Source: Bifidobacterium sp. WK041_4_12 (lineage in GTDB: Bacteria > Actinomycetota > Actinomycetes > Actinomycetales > Bifidobacteriaceae). From it: a stretch of DNA of 64,000 nt. The stretch spans positions 1,426,001-1,490,000 of the forward strand of contig NZ_CP129674.1 of NCBI RefSeq assembly GCF_041080795.1, in the 5' to 3' direction. The notes below the pieces were generated by a model, which ran no database searches, was not told the origin of the DNA, and saw only the letters and a program-made list of their open reading frames with translations. The translations under genes and the position numbers were made by a program. Below, piece by piece: positions 8,183 to 18,148 of this stretch (its first letter is position 1; each line of letters starts with the position of its first letter).

Positions 8183-9724
8183 GTGCCTAGAATGTCCACG
8201 CTTGGAAAGCGACGCAAGAGAGTAAAAGCAAGAGAAATGGAACGATCAATGGCCTCCCACCAGAATCAACAGAGCTCAGATACGGATGACACGGCTCAAC
8301 ACCTTTCAAGGAACTGGACGTCCCTCGCCGTGCTGCTCCTGGGAGTGGCTATGTCCATGCTGGACACGACCATCGTCAACGTTGCGCTGCCGACGATACG
8401 CGTGAGCCTGAACGCTTCGGAAGCCGTGCTCTCGTGGGTGGTTTCTGGGTATGCTCTTGCCTTCGGTCTCGCATTGATTCCAGCAGGCCGCATAGGCGAT
8501 AGGATTGGCCACAAATGGGTCTTTACCGTTGGGTTGGCTGGGTTCACGCTTGCGAGCTTCTGGTGCGGAATTTCTGACAGCTCCCTCAATCTGATATGTG
8601 CCAGAGTCGTTCAGGGACTGTTTGGAGGCATATTCTATCCAGCGGTAACCGCCCTCATTCAGCTGCTCTTCGTCAAGAGAACCAGAAGCCGAGCATTCTC
8701 AGTGATGGGTGCGGTCATCGGTTTCTCCACTGCCATAGGACCGGTTCTGGGTGGCTTGCTTATCGAATGGTTCGGTGAAAGCGATGGCTGGAGATCGGTC
8801 TTCTACGTGAATCTGCCTTTCGGCGTGATAGCGGTTATCGGTGGCGCTATTCTGCTCCCCACCGTCACGATGAGCGGACATCACCGAAAGTCGGACATCA
8901 TTGGACTGGCGCTCATGACATGCGCGCTCAGCGCCTTGCTCGTTCCTCTGATACAGGGTCAAAGTTCAGGATGGCCAATGTGGACGTGGCTTCTGATGAT
9001 TGCGGGCGTCGTTCTGCTGGCTGTCTTCGCTCTGTGGGAGATTCGACTGGAATCACGCGGCATCGTGCCGCTTATCCCTCCTAAGCTTTTCATAAGAGGC
9101 CAGTTCACGGGTGGCGTCATTCTTGCGATCGTCTATTTTGCAGCGTTCACCAGCATTTTCTTTACCCTTTCAATACTGTGGCAGGCAGGGCTGGGACACT
9201 CTGCTCTTGAATCCGGGTATATGGCAGCTCCATTCGCCATCGGTTCGATCCTGGGCGCTTCACAAAGTCACCGCCTCGCATATACGCTGGGCAGAACCGT
9301 GCTCAGCATTGGAACCGGCATGGTTGCGATAGGGCTCGTATGCATCTGGCTTCTGCTCGCATTGCTTCCGACCGGGCAGTTGAATAACTGGGTGCTGCTG
9401 CTTCCGCTGCTCATCGCCGGCATGGGGTCTGGTTTCTTCATCGCCCCGAACGTCGATTTCATCGTCGCCACCGTCAAACGTCCCGATGCCGGTGCAGCTT
9501 CAGGCATCGTAGGCACCGCTCAACGCGTCGGCGCAGCCTCGGGCATCGCGATCATCGGCTCACAGCTTTTCGGTTCGCTGAACTTTCCCCATGAACGTAT
9601 CACACATGCCATTGTGGCAGCGACCTTCACCCATGCCGCATCAGTCGCCATGTTTACGAGTGCAGCCCTCGCAGTGCTTGCTTTCCTGCTGGTATTTGCC
9701 TTGCCGCGAAGAATCCAGCACTAG
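8183..9724 (+). CDS. DHA2-family MFS multidrug exporter
   Basis: A 513-residue membrane protein with about 14 hydrophobic helices, the mark of the EmrB/QacA (DHA2) branch. Helix one contains LDTTIVNVALPTI, the family's motif D1, and the loop after helix two has GRIGDRIGHKW (motif A, about residues 108-118). Members expel drugs and dyes by proton antiport. The start is uncertain: GTG at 8183, ATG at 8192 or the internal ATG at 8249 are possible; AAGGGA at 8175-8180 favours the first two. It may be transcribed alone, or run on into the polyprenyl synthase 68 bases downstream. No regulator is adjacent. Confidence 0.9.
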   Translation: MPRMSTLGKRRKRVKAREMERSMASHQNQQSSDTDDTAQHLSRNWTSLAVLLLGVAMSMLDTTIVNVALPTIRVSLNASEAVLSWVVSGYALAFGLALIPAGRIGDRIGHKWVFTVGLAGFTLASFWCGISDSSLNLICARVVQGLFGGIFYPAVTALIQLLFVKRTRSRAFSVMGAVIGFSTAIGPVLGGLLIEWFGESDGWRSVFYVNLPFGVIAVIGGAILLPTVTMSGHHRKSDIIGLALMTCALSALLVPLIQGQSSGWPMWTWLLMIAGVVLLAVFALWEIRLESRGIVPLIPPKLFIRGQFTGGVILAIVYFAAFTSIFFTLSILWQAGLGHSALESGYMAAPFAIGSILGASQSHRLAYTLGRTVLSIGTGMVAIGLVCIWLLLALLPTGQLNNWVLLLPLLIAGMGSGFFIAPNVDFIVATVKRPDAGAASGIVGTAQRVGAASGIAIIGSQLFGSLNFPHERITHAIVAATFTHAASVAMFTSAALAVLAFLLVFALPRRIQH

Positions 9725-9792
9725 AGCGGCTCCCAGATATGGGTACACTTTAGTGGGACTGTAATGTACATGCTGGGGAAAAGGGAAAGCCA

Positions 9793-10749
9793 TTGAATCA
9801 GGAAGTCATACTCGCTCACGATCTGCATCGGGTCAAGGTCAGACTCCATAGCGAGCAGAGCGCCGCTGAACCATATGCTGATCACTATCGCAAGCTTCTT
9901 GACAACCACGGCAAGATGCTCAGAGCATCACTGGTACTCCTTTTTGCACGAATGCAGCGTGGAGCATCGGCTCCTCTCGACGATTCAGTCATCACGGGGG
10001 CTGCATGCATCGAGATGCTGCATTTGGCGACACTGGTTCATGACGATGTCGTAGACGACGCCGACATGCGACGAAACGAGCCAACAGTACAGACCATAGT
10101 CGGTAACAAGGCAGCGATCTATTTAGGAGATCTGATCCTGTCCCGATACATTGAAATCATGGCGCAGATTGCACCAGACTTGGATTTCATGCGTGAGCAG
10201 GCATCGATTCTCTGCAAGATCCTCAATGGCGAACTCAGTCAGGAATCTGCACGACATCATACACAAACATCGGTAGATCACTATATTGGTGCCATCACGG
10301 GCAAGACTGCCGCCCTGTTCGAACATTCATGCATAACCGGCTTACGTCTAAGCACCAACGGGCATCCGAATCAATCGATGATCGAGGCAGCGGCGACATT
10401 TGGCAGACACCTCGGCATCGCCTTCCAGATTGCCGATGACATTGAAGATTTCAATCTTGCCGAGGATACCGGCAAACCGAAGCTCGAAGACATCTCCGAC
10501 GGCATCTATACGCTTCCCGTTCTCCTGGCGCAACAGGAGAATCCAGCAATCACACAGCTGCTTCGTGACAATGACGTGAATGCCGTTCTCGCATATCTGG
10601 ACAGCAATCCCCAGATTATCGAGACAAGCAAATCCTGGGCAAGGCAGCACATTGCGCAAGCAGAAGAGATCCTCAGCAAGATGTCGATGGAGCAGGGCAT
10701 CCGTGATCTGCTCGTGTCGATGCTCGACCGTTTCAGTGCAGGCATCTAG
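9793..10749 (+). CDS. long-chain trans-polyprenyl diphosphate synthase (heptaprenyl-like)
   Basis: A 318-residue all-helical prenyltransferase that adds isopentenyl units to an allylic diphosphate. The first aspartate-rich motif is DDVVDD (residues 84-89) preceded by LVH; the second is IADDIEDF (about residues 216-223); a GKTAALF stretch lies between. Residue 79, five before the first Asp, is Ala, a small residue that in this family leaves the pocket open for long products. The start is a TTG with GGGAAAG eight bases upstream. The gene converges with cydC and lies next to the respiratory cluster, which suggests that it makes the side chain of a respiratory quinone; this is inference, as no quinone ring genes are in view. 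Confidence 0.88.
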   Translation: MNQEVILAHDLHRVKVRLHSEQSAAEPYADHYRKLLDNHGKMLRASLVLLFARMQRGASAPLDDSVITGAACIEMLHLATLVHDDVVDDADMRRNEPTVQTIVGNKAAIYLGDLILSRYIEIMAQIAPDLDFMREQASILCKILNGELSQESARHHTQTSVDHYIGAITGKTAALFEHSCITGLRLSTNGHPNQSMIEAAATFGRHLGIAFQIADDIEDFNLAEDTGKPKLEDISDGIYTLPVLLAQQENPAITQLLRDNDVNAVLAYLDSNPQIIETSKSWARQHIAQAEEILSKMSMEQGIRDLLVSMLDRFSAGI

Positions 10750-10760
10750 CAATTCCGCGC

Positions 10761-10787
10761 CTCAACTGCTGGTTGCCAGCAGTTGAG
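10761..10787. terminator. bidirectional hairpin between the polyprenyl synthase gene and cydC
   Basis: A 12-bp perfect stem, CTCAACTGCTGG with CCAGCAGTTGAG, closes a 3-base loop between the two convergent stop codons. There is no clear T-run on either side, so it is either a weak terminator for both directions or a 3'-end stabiliser. Confidence 0.65.
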
Positions 10788-10795
10788 CCGAATGA

Positions 10796-12625
10796 TCACA
10801 TATCGGCGACATCCATGCGGTAGAGCGTTCTGAATCGTTCGTTGCTTCTATACAGCTCGTCAGGATGACCCTGCATGAGGATGTGTCCATGTTCGAGGAA
10901 GACCATCCAGTCGGCATGCTCCAAACCTTGCAGATGGTGTGTGACCCACAGAAGCGTTCTGCGCTCATTCGCTTCGAATATCGTGGACATCAGATGTCTT
11001 TCGGTGATTGGGTCCAGTCCAATCGTCGGCTCGTCGAGCAACACGATGGGGGTGTCCTTGACAAGGATTCTGGCCAATGCCAGCCGCTCGCGCTGTCCTC
11101 CCGAAAGGGTGCTGCCCATTTCGCCGACTACAGTATTCAAGCCTTCTGGCATCTGGTGGACCGCTTCATCCAATTCCACGGTTTTCAAGGCATTCCAGAG
11201 TTCTTCGTCCGTTGCCTCTGCCTTGCCTAGACGGACATTGCTGGCAATGCTCGCCCGGAATATGAACGGGTCTTGATTGAGATATCCGAAGAGATGCTTT
11301 CTTGCATCCTGAAGTGCCCGGACGGGAATCCCGTTGATGCGAATCTCGCCGCTTGTGGGAATCAAGTCGCCGAGGAGCAGCTGCAGAATGGTGGTCTTGC
11401 CTTCGCCGCTTGGCCCGAGCAATGCAACCTTCTGCCCGACCGTAATATGCAGCGAGAAGTCGTCAAGCAGCAGCGTCTCCTCCGGGCCGTAACGGAAGGT
11501 GACGTGATCGAAGTCGATGGATTCTATCGGCCCGTCAAGCGGCTGCTGAGGCATTGACGGCAGCTCATTGGCTGCAACCCGAGCGCTCAATCCATTGAGA
11601 TGTGCCAGAGATTCGCCATACAGCGGTACCTCTTCCACCGCTTGGGCAACCACGATGAAGCAGTCGATAAGCGGGAAGATTGAGAGCACGACCGCTGCAG
11701 CATAGTCCGCCAACGAAGTGGAGGAGGTCATCACCAGGGCTGCGGCAACCATGAGAACTACGGCGGCACATGCGAAGGCCAGCTGAATCCAGAAGTCACG
11801 CCAACGGTCGAAGGATTCGCGCGCGCTAGTGCTCTGTGCAATCGTATGGGATTCGCTCTCCCCTGCGCTCACGAATTCCTGTGAACGATGGGTTATCATC
11901 CAGTCGCTCAGTCCGAGATATTCCTCGGCAACCTTCGTGTATTCACTGTTGCGCGCAGCCTTCTCGCGGTAATAGTGAATGTCGGCATGCTGCAAGGAAA
12001 TCATTGGCGCGAGCAGAAGGACCAGCGCAAATATGACCAGAATCAGCAGGCATGTCGGCCATGAGAAGATGCCCATGGAGATGGTGACGAGCACCCAGAC
12101 GATGAATGCGACGATTGTCGGGAAGATGGTGCGCAGATAGAAGTTCTCCAGATGATCGAGATCATCGGCAAGCACGCCGAGTACGCTGCCAGTCTGCTCA
12201 TGCTCATTGAGGAACGAGGCATCCTTGGCAAGGGTTTTGTACAGATTGAGACGCAGCTTCGAAACGACGTGCAGCACCCAGTCATGGCTGAGTATGCGCT
12301 CTGCGTAGCTGAATGTTGGTCTTCCCAGGCCAAAGGCACGGGTCAGTACGATGGGCACATACACCATCAACACGTTGTATGGGTGTCGAGCGGAGCGACT
12401 GATCAGATACCCAGAGGTAAACATCAGACCGGCTGCACACACGAAGGTGAGCGCACCCAGACAGAAGATCAATGCCAGATGCCAACGGTTCTGACGCAGG
12501 TATGGCCAGAACCAATGGTCATGCTGCCACGCCTGCAGATAGCTGGTCAAGCCATGATGTGCCGATGTCCTCTGAGTTGCAGCATCTTTTGCACTGATGT
12601 CGCTGCTGTTCGTACTAGTCGTCAA
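10796..12625 (-). CDS. cydC: CydC subunit of the CydDC exporter
   Basis: A half-transporter of about 609 residues: six membrane helices in the first 340 residues, then an ABC ATPase with Walker A GPSGEGKTT, signature LSGGQRERLALAR, Walker B IVLLDEPTIGLD. With CydD it forms the heterodimer that exports cysteine/glutathione or handles haem and is required for assembly of cytochrome bd. A GTG at 12646 would lengthen the protein by seven residues, but it has no ribosome-binding site. The TTG at 12625 has GGAGG eight bases before it and overlaps the end of cydD by 11 bases, so I prefer it. It is the last gene of the ndh-cydABDC cluster. Confidence 0.9.
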   Translation of the reverse strand: MTTSTNSSDISAKDAATQRTSAHHGLTSYLQAWQHDHWFWPYLRQNRWHLALIFCLGALTFVCAAGLMFTSGYLISRSARHPYNVLMVYVPIVLTRAFGLGRPTFSYAERILSHDWVLHVVSKLRLNLYKTLAKDASFLNEHEQTGSVLGVLADDLDHLENFYLRTIFPTIVAFIVWVLVTISMGIFSWPTCLLILVIFALVLLLAPMISLQHADIHYYREKAARNSEYTKVAEEYLGLSDWMITHRSQEFVSAGESESHTIAQSTSARESFDRWRDFWIQLAFACAAVVLMVAAALVMTSSTSLADYAAAVVLSIFPLIDCFIVVAQAVEEVPLYGESLAHLNGLSARVAANELPSMPQQPLDGPIESIDFDHVTFRYGPEETLLLDDFSLHITVGQKVALLGPSGEGKTTILQLLLGDLIPTSGEIRINGIPVRALQDARKHLFGYLNQDPFIFRASIASNVRLGKAEATDEELWNALKTVELDEAVHQMPEGLNTVVGEMGSTLSGGQRERLALARILVKDTPIVLLDEPTIGLDPITERHLMSTIFEANERRTLLWVTHHLQGLEHADWMVFLEHGHILMQGHPDELYRSNERFRTLYRMDVADM

Positions 12626-14387
12626 CGTGACCGCCTCCGATCTCACCGATCAACGCTTGCAGCGGTCCAGCCTCTGTCAGCAATTCCTTGGGTACTCCGC
12701 TCTGTACCACCTTGCCCTTGTCCAGCACCACAACCCTGTCAACGCTGTCAAGCCAGTGCAGACGGTGCGTGGCGAAAATAACCAGATGGTGACGCATGAT
12801 GGGCACCAGTGTCTGTTTCAGCTCATATTCCGTCTCAATGTCCAGGTGGGCGGTTGGCTCATCGAAAAGCAGAATCTCACGGCTGCTATCCAGCGTGACG
12901 CGAGCCAAAGCGATGCGTTGGGCCTGCCCGCCGCTGATTGCACGGTTGCCCTCCCCGATGGCAGTGTTCAGACCATCCTTCAAGGTGCTCAGCCAGTCTC
13001 CGAGTCCTGCTTGCATGGCGGCCGACTGAATCTGCTCATCAGAGGCATCAGGCGTATAGAAACGAATGTTGTCGGCAATGGTGCCATGGAAGATGTACGG
13101 CTTTTGTGGAATATACCAAATATGCCGCTGCCAGGATGCAATGTTCAGATGTGTTGTCGAAATCCCATCCAGAACGATGTTCCCCTCCTGCGGAGCGTGA
13201 AACCCTGCGAGCATGTCGATAAGGCTCGATTTGCCTGAACCAGATCGGCCTACTATGGCAATGCTCTGATATCCGTGAACATGCAGGGAAATATCCTGAA
13301 GCGCATGAGGCGTCGTGACTGTCGCATCCGACTTCTCTTCGTGTGGCATGTCGTATGCGAAGCTGATGTGAGAGAGTTTGAGGTCACTGTCTTCGCTCCA
13401 TGCGTCAAGGTTGAGGTCTTCATCGCGGGCAGGATCCGGCGTCTGCAGGACGGTCGTGATGTCATTGAGCGCGTTCTTGCCGTTGAGCGTGGCATGATAA
13501 TCATTGCCGAACTGTCGGATGGGCAAAAAGTATTCTGGGGCCAGAATCAGCACGAACAGCGCCGGAAACAGCGCTACGCTCGCGTGGATCAGGTTGACAC
13601 CAAGGAACACCGCAACCACGGCAATGCTCAAGGTCGTGAAAAAGTCCAAAGCGAAGGATGATGACATCGCCACCATGATGACGCTCATCGTGCGTTTGCG
13701 GAATCGTTCGCTGACCTTGTATATTTCATCCTCATAGTTGTCGCTCACGCCGAGCATCTTGAGCGTGGGAAGGCCAAGGATCGTATCTACAAAGCGATTG
13801 TTTAGATTCTGGAATGCTGCATACTGCTTATCGGATTTATCACGAGCCGCTATTCCCAGAATTGCCATGAAGAACATGAGCAGGGGGAACACCACGAGCA
13901 GCACGATTCCTGCCAGCGAATTTTCCCACCAGACGACCACGAGAATCACCACAGGGATGATGCCCATATCCAGCATCTTCGGCATGATGGTTTGAATGTA
14001 TGTTTTCGTCTGATCCAGCCCATCGAGCAGCATCGTAACGGTTGCGCCAGTCCCCCGCTGAGCCATTGAAGCTGGACCCGCCTTGAAAAGCTTGTGCTGC
14101 ACCTGTGGGCGCAAGTCCTTGACGACCTGATCGGCAAAATGCGATGCGACCCATTTCTTGCCCACTTCGCAGAGCTGACGGGCGATGAAAGCCGTGACGA
14201 AGATGCAGACAGGCAGCACAATCGAGTTCAAGGAGTGGAGCTCCCATATGGAGACCAAGGCACGAGTCAGGCCATACGCCTGCCCAACCGTCGCCACCGC
14301 CTGAATCGTGGATAGTAGTGCCAGAACACCCATTCTGGTGCGGAATCCTTGAAACTCGAATAGTTTTTTGTCAATCACGGCAATCAA
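12615..14387 (-). CDS. cydD: CydD subunit of the CydDC exporter
   Basis: A half-transporter of about 590 residues. The N-terminal membrane domain opens with a short helix pair (GVLALLSTIQAVATVGQ) followed by four more helices up to about residue 300. The ATPase has Walker A GRSGSGKSS, signature ISGGQAQRIALAR and Walker B ILLFDEPTAHLD. The order D then C downstream of cydAB is the Bacillus-like arrangement. The start is ambiguous: TTG at 14387 or GTG at 14378, the latter with GGTGG about ten bases upstream. The 43-base gap after cydB and the overlap with cydC indicate one transcript. Confidence 0.9.
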   Translation of the reverse strand: MIAVIDKKLFEFQGFRTRMGVLALLSTIQAVATVGQAYGLTRALVSIWELHSLNSIVLPVCIFVTAFIARQLCEVGKKWVASHFADQVVKDLRPQVQHKLFKAGPASMAQRGTGATVTMLLDGLDQTKTYIQTIMPKMLDMGIIPVVILVVVWWENSLAGIVLLVVFPLLMFFMAILGIAARDKSDKQYAAFQNLNNRFVDTILGLPTLKMLGVSDNYEDEIYKVSERFRKRTMSVIMVAMSSSFALDFFTTLSIAVVAVFLGVNLIHASVALFPALFVLILAPEYFLPIRQFGNDYHATLNGKNALNDITTVLQTPDPARDEDLNLDAWSEDSDLKLSHISFAYDMPHEEKSDATVTTPHALQDISLHVHGYQSIAIVGRSGSGKSSLIDMLAGFHAPQEGNIVLDGISTTHLNIASWQRHIWYIPQKPYIFHGTIADNIRFYTPDASDEQIQSAAMQAGLGDWLSTLKDGLNTAIGEGNRAISGGQAQRIALARVTLDSSREILLFDEPTAHLDIETEYELKQTLVPIMRHHLVIFATHRLHWLDSVDRVVVLDKGKVVQSGVPKELLTEAGPLQALIGEIGGGHVDD

Positions 14388-14430
14388 TCCACCATTCTTG
14401 TTGACTTCAACTCGATACGGCCATCACAAG

Positions 14431-15456
14431 CTATCCGACATATGGGGAATGTTCGAGGGTCTTGGTGCTCACTCGGCCTCGCTGCATGACATAGCTCCAG
14501 ATGATGTAGCCCAGCACGATGGGCAGCAGCATGCACAGGACTCCCGTCATGATTTCCAAGGTCAGCGGGGACGCCGAAGCATCCTTGACCAGCAGATCAT
14601 GCACTCCGCCAGCGGAAACCATTACCCTTGGGAACATGCCATTGAAGATGAAGGCGATGATGCCCACCAGCGTCACGCCCGAAGCGATGAAGGCCGACGC
14701 TCCCCTGCTCTTCACCGCCGAACGATGGCCGTAGATGGTGGAAGCGAGGATGATAACCGTAATCAGCCACGTAGTGACGGGATGGACGCTATAGAAGTCG
14801 GTAAAGATCAGTGCCAGCACCACAAAGGCGACAAGAGCGGGATACGCAATCCAATACAGTTTGCTTGACGCGTTGAGCATGTGACGCGCATGATCCTTCT
14901 CCATCTTAAGACTGAGGAAATGCAGTCCATGCAGGAAGGAGAAGTACACCACGGCGATGCCGCCAACGACGGAAAGTCCGTTGACGATATCGAAGAAGCC
15001 CAGCCAGGCGTTGCCCTGTGCGTCCATCGGTACACCCTGAATCAGACTGGTCAGCATCATGCCAAGGAAGAATGGTGCGAACAGGCTTCCGACAAAGTTT
15101 GCCCATTGCCATAGGCTGCGTTCACGTATGGTGAGCGCGTGGCTGGCGAACTCGAAGGATACGCCACGGAGAATCAGCGCGACCAGAATCAGGAAGAGCG
15201 GAATGTAATAGCCCGAAAACAGGCTTGCATACCACATCGGGAATGCTGCGAACATCGCGCCACCGGCAGTGATCAGCCACACTTCATTGCCATCCCAGTG
15301 AGGACCGATGGCTCTCAGATACAGCTGACGTTCCGTATCGTTCTCAGCCATGAAACGGGTAGCCATGCCCACGCCGAAGTCAAATCCTTCGAGTAGAAGG
15401 AATACGGCAAACAACAGCGCTACAACGCAGAACCATAAAATCTGTAACACACTCAT
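14431..15456 (-). CDS. cydB: cytochrome bd ubiquinol/menaquinol oxidase subunit II
   Basis: A 341-residue membrane protein with eight or nine helices; the first reads LLLEGFDFGVGM, the conserved N-terminal signature of CydB. A second conserved patch, IGPHWDGNEVWLITAGGA, lies near residues 50-67. CydB binds CydA in the oxidase that reduces oxygen to water and contributes to the membrane potential by vectorial proton uptake. The start codon overlaps the cydA stop (ATGA), which fixes the start and indicates coupled translation. The C-terminus ends with a short polar tail. Confidence 0.95.
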   Translation of the reverse strand: MSVLQILWFCVVALLFAVFLLLEGFDFGVGMATRFMAENDTERQLYLRAIGPHWDGNEVWLITAGGAMFAAFPMWYASLFSGYYIPLFLILVALILRGVSFEFASHALTIRERSLWQWANFVGSLFAPFFLGMMLTSLIQGVPMDAQGNAWLGFFDIVNGLSVVGGIAVVYFSFLHGLHFLSLKMEKDHARHMLNASSKLYWIAYPALVAFVVLALIFTDFYSVHPVTTWLITVIILASTIYGHRSAVKSRGASAFIASGVTLVGIIAFIFNGMFPRVMVSAGGVHDLLVKDASASPLTLEIMTGVLCMLLPIVLGYIIWSYVMQRGRVSTKTLEHSPYVG

Positions 15457-16922
15457 GCGAGGCTCACACTCCTATCGGCAAGTTTGCTCTGCTGCGACTC
15501 CACGTCAGAGATCAACGAACCCTTCCGGGCTGGAACCTTTCCATCGCCGTCGGGACCTTGATACAGCACTCGGCGCGAGTAGGTGATCATGACGGCTCCA
15601 ATGACCAGGAACAGCAGGAAGTAGACAAGGTTGGTGAAGAACAGGCTGGGAACGGTTGCCGTTGGCGAAACACCATCCGCGATGGTCAGCATGCCATATA
15701 CCAGCCACGGGTAACGACCGAGTTCGGTGATAAGCCATCCACCGGTGTTGCCGATGAAGGGCAGGAAGGTACATACGCCGATGATCCAGAGCAGCCACTT
15801 CGTCTTGTACAAGGTGTTCTTGTTCTTTCTCGTTCCCCACAGCGCCAGAATCGACACCAAGGCGGCGGCAAAACCGACTGCTGACATGAATCGGAAGCTC
15901 CAGAACAGCACATTGACGGGAACGTAATAGTTCATGTCCTTGCCGAATTTGCTGTCATACTGAGCATGCAACTGCTTGTTGACCGTATTCATGCCCTCAA
16001 CCGAGCCTGTTGTCCTGTGATAGGTCAGCAGGGAAAGCATGTATGGCACTTCGATGCCATGGGCGGTCTTGTCGTTCTCGTTGATCAGCGATACCACTGA
16101 CCAGGAGGCAGGATCGCCAGAATCCTCGTAGAGAGCCTCAGTGGCGGCAAACTTCATCGGCTGGTCGTGAACGACGAACTGTGTCTGCAAATCGCCGGCA
16201 TAGATGGACAGCACGGCACCGATAAGGGTCACCACAGCGCTGAATCTCACCGACTTGGTGAAGAAGGCACGGTCTGACTCGCTGCTCTGCGTCTTCTTGT
16301 GCAGCAGACCAAACGCTGCCATGCCCAAAATGACCATGGCTCCGGTCAGCACGGCTCCAGCGAGCACATGTGGGAACTGTCTCCACAGCTGTGGATTGCC
16401 CAGCACGTCCCAGAAGTTTCTGAGTCTGACATGCCCGGTCTTGGTATCGATCTCGAAGCCGGTGGGATGCTGCATGAAGCTGTTGGCGGCAAGAATCCAG
16501 ATCGCTGAAAGAATCGAGCCGAGGCAGGTAAGCCACATGAACATTGCATGGATGCCTGGCTTGAAGCGATTCCATGTAAACATCCAAGCGCCTATGAACA
16601 CGGATTCGAGGAAGAATGCAAGCAAGGCCTCGATTGCCAGAGGTGCACCGAAGATATCGCCCATGAAACGCGAATAATTGGACCAGTTCATGCCGAACTG
16701 GAATTCCTGAATGATTCCGGTCACGACGCCGACAGCAAAGCTCAGCAGGAAGATCTTCCCCCAGAACTTAGCCATCTTCAGATATATGTCATCTTTCTTG
16801 AATACGTAGATTGTCTCCATGATGGCCACGCTTAAGGCCAGACCAATGGACAATGGAACGTAGAAGAAGTGGAATATCGTTGTCATCGCGAACTGAAAAC
16901 GAGATAGACCCAAGATATTCAC
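15453..16922 (-). CDS. cydA: cytochrome bd oxidase subunit I
   Basis: A 489-residue, nine-helix subunit carrying the haems. Ligands and key residues line up with the E. coli enzyme: His18 (haem b595), Glu98 and Glu106 (proton path), His185 and Met346 (haem b558), and Lys257/Glu262 at the quinol site; the GRYPW motif follows near residue 390. The stretch between the quinol residues and Met346 is short, so this is a short-Q-loop bd oxidase as in Gram-positive bacteria. The start is GTG with AAAGGA nine bases upstream. It is the first oxidase gene, 50 bases after ndh, so NADH dehydrogenase and oxidase are likely co-expressed. Confidence 0.96.
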   Translation of the reverse strand: MNILGLSRFQFAMTTIFHFFYVPLSIGLALSVAIMETIYVFKKDDIYLKMAKFWGKIFLLSFAVGVVTGIIQEFQFGMNWSNYSRFMGDIFGAPLAIEALLAFFLESVFIGAWMFTWNRFKPGIHAMFMWLTCLGSILSAIWILAANSFMQHPTGFEIDTKTGHVRLRNFWDVLGNPQLWRQFPHVLAGAVLTGAMVILGMAAFGLLHKKTQSSESDRAFFTKSVRFSAVVTLIGAVLSIYAGDLQTQFVVHDQPMKFAATEALYEDSGDPASWSVVSLINENDKTAHGIEVPYMLSLLTYHRTTGSVEGMNTVNKQLHAQYDSKFGKDMNYYVPVNVLFWSFRFMSAVGFAAALVSILALWGTRKNKNTLYKTKWLLWIIGVCTFLPFIGNTGGWLITELGRYPWLVYGMLTIADGVSPTATVPSLFFTNLVYFLLFLVIGAVMITYSRRVLYQGPDGDGKVPARKGSLISDVESQQSKLADRSVSLA

Positions 16923-16972
16923 GTGTGCACTTCCTTTCTCGCACCTACATCAATTATGCAACAGCGTCAGTC

Positions 16973-18148
16973 TCAGCGGCTGGCAAGCATTTCCTTCACG
17001 TGCGCCAGCTCCAAAACGGAACGGTCGTTTACCAGACGTTTGAGGAGACCAACCTTGTGACCCTTGAACTTCCAGTGGCCCATTTGGTCGATTTCCGCCA
17101 CACCAGAGCCGGGTCCCAGTGAACAGACGGTTCCGACACTGGAGAATTGGAAGTCGTGCGTAGGTTTGCCTGCGAGCAGAGCCACTATGTTCTCCGCCGC
17201 GCAGTCGGCCTGCGCGACTGCGATCTGGGCAGTCGTCGGATAGAAGCGGCCAGAATCGGGATTGGGCACGGCGGCCACATCACCAATCAGGAACTCATGA
17301 GGATGATCCTTCACGCTCAGATTGTTCTCGACAACTACACGATTGCGCTTCTGAGCGTAGCCAGAATCGCAGATAACGTGGCTGCCTTGCACGCCTGTCG
17401 TCCAGATAATGATGTTGCCTGGGAATTCCTTGTCGTTGCTCACAACCGAATGCTGTCTGACCTCGGTTATCGGTGTGCCGCTATGCATGGTGATGCCATG
17501 ATCGGCAAGGAACTTCACCGCCCATGAAGAAAGATTTTCGGGAAGCATGGGAAGAATGGTTTTCCCAGCTTCGATGCAGTCCACGGTGATGCCGTTTTGT
17601 GGAAGATCATATTGTTTGTTCCACACGGGAATGCGCTCAACCAGTTCGCCGAGCAGCTCGATGCCGGTGAATCCTGCGCCGCAGACAATGATATGCAAGT
17701 CATTCTCGTCGTGACTTGTCGCATAATTGGCAAGCGTGTGCTCGATGTGATCTCGCACAGCCAGCGCGGAATCAATGTTATTGAAGGAAAGCGAGTATTC
17801 GTCAACGCCTTTGATGCCGAAGCTTTCACTTTCAAAGCCCAGCGCATTCACCAGATAGTCATATGCCACCGGTTGAGAATGCTTGAGCACGACCTGCTGC
17901 TTGTCTCTGTCGATGGAAGTCACGGTATCGACGATGAAATCAACTGAGTCCGGTAGCACTGCGCGAATATCGAAGCTGATGTCGGAAGGCTCCTTGTTGC
18001 CAACGGCCACCTCATGCAATTGCGTGGATTCGTAGTGATATTCGTTGTCATTGATCAGCACGATATGCGCATCGACTTTTTCGTGAGTCAGCCGCTTCAC
18101 CATGCGTAGACCTGCGTAACCACCGCCAAGGACTGCAATCGTTTTCAT
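16973..18148 (-). CDS. ndh: type II NADH dehydrogenase (NDH-2)
   Basis: A 391-residue FAD enzyme that oxidises NADH and reduces quinone without pumping protons. The FAD loop GGGYAGLRMVKRL stands at the N-terminus, a second dinucleotide loop GAGFTGIELLGEL at about residue 155, and the FAD-contacting Asp motif FLIGDVAAV at about residue 290. I chose the ATG at 18148, which has a strong GAGGGGGG site six bases upstream; an upstream ATG at 18172 adds eight residues with no such site. It is transcribed toward cydA and probably opens the respiratory operon. No C-terminal transmembrane segment is visible, so membrane contact would be through an amphipathic end. Confidence 0.9.
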   Translation of the reverse strand: MKTIAVLGGGYAGLRMVKRLTHEKVDAHIVLINDNEYHYESTQLHEVAVGNKEPSDISFDIRAVLPDSVDFIVDTVTSIDRDKQQVVLKHSQPVAYDYLVNALGFESESFGIKGVDEYSLSFNNIDSALAVRDHIEHTLANYATSHDENDLHIIVCGAGFTGIELLGELVERIPVWNKQYDLPQNGITVDCIEAGKTILPMLPENLSSWAVKFLADHGITMHSGTPITEVRQHSVVSNDKEFPGNIIIWTTGVQGSHVICDSGYAQKRNRVVVENNLSVKDHPHEFLIGDVAAVPNPDSGRFYPTTAQIAVAQADCAAENIVALLAGKPTHDFQFSSVGTVCSLGPGSGVAEIDQMGHWKFKGHKVGLLKRLVNDRSVLELAHVKEMLASR

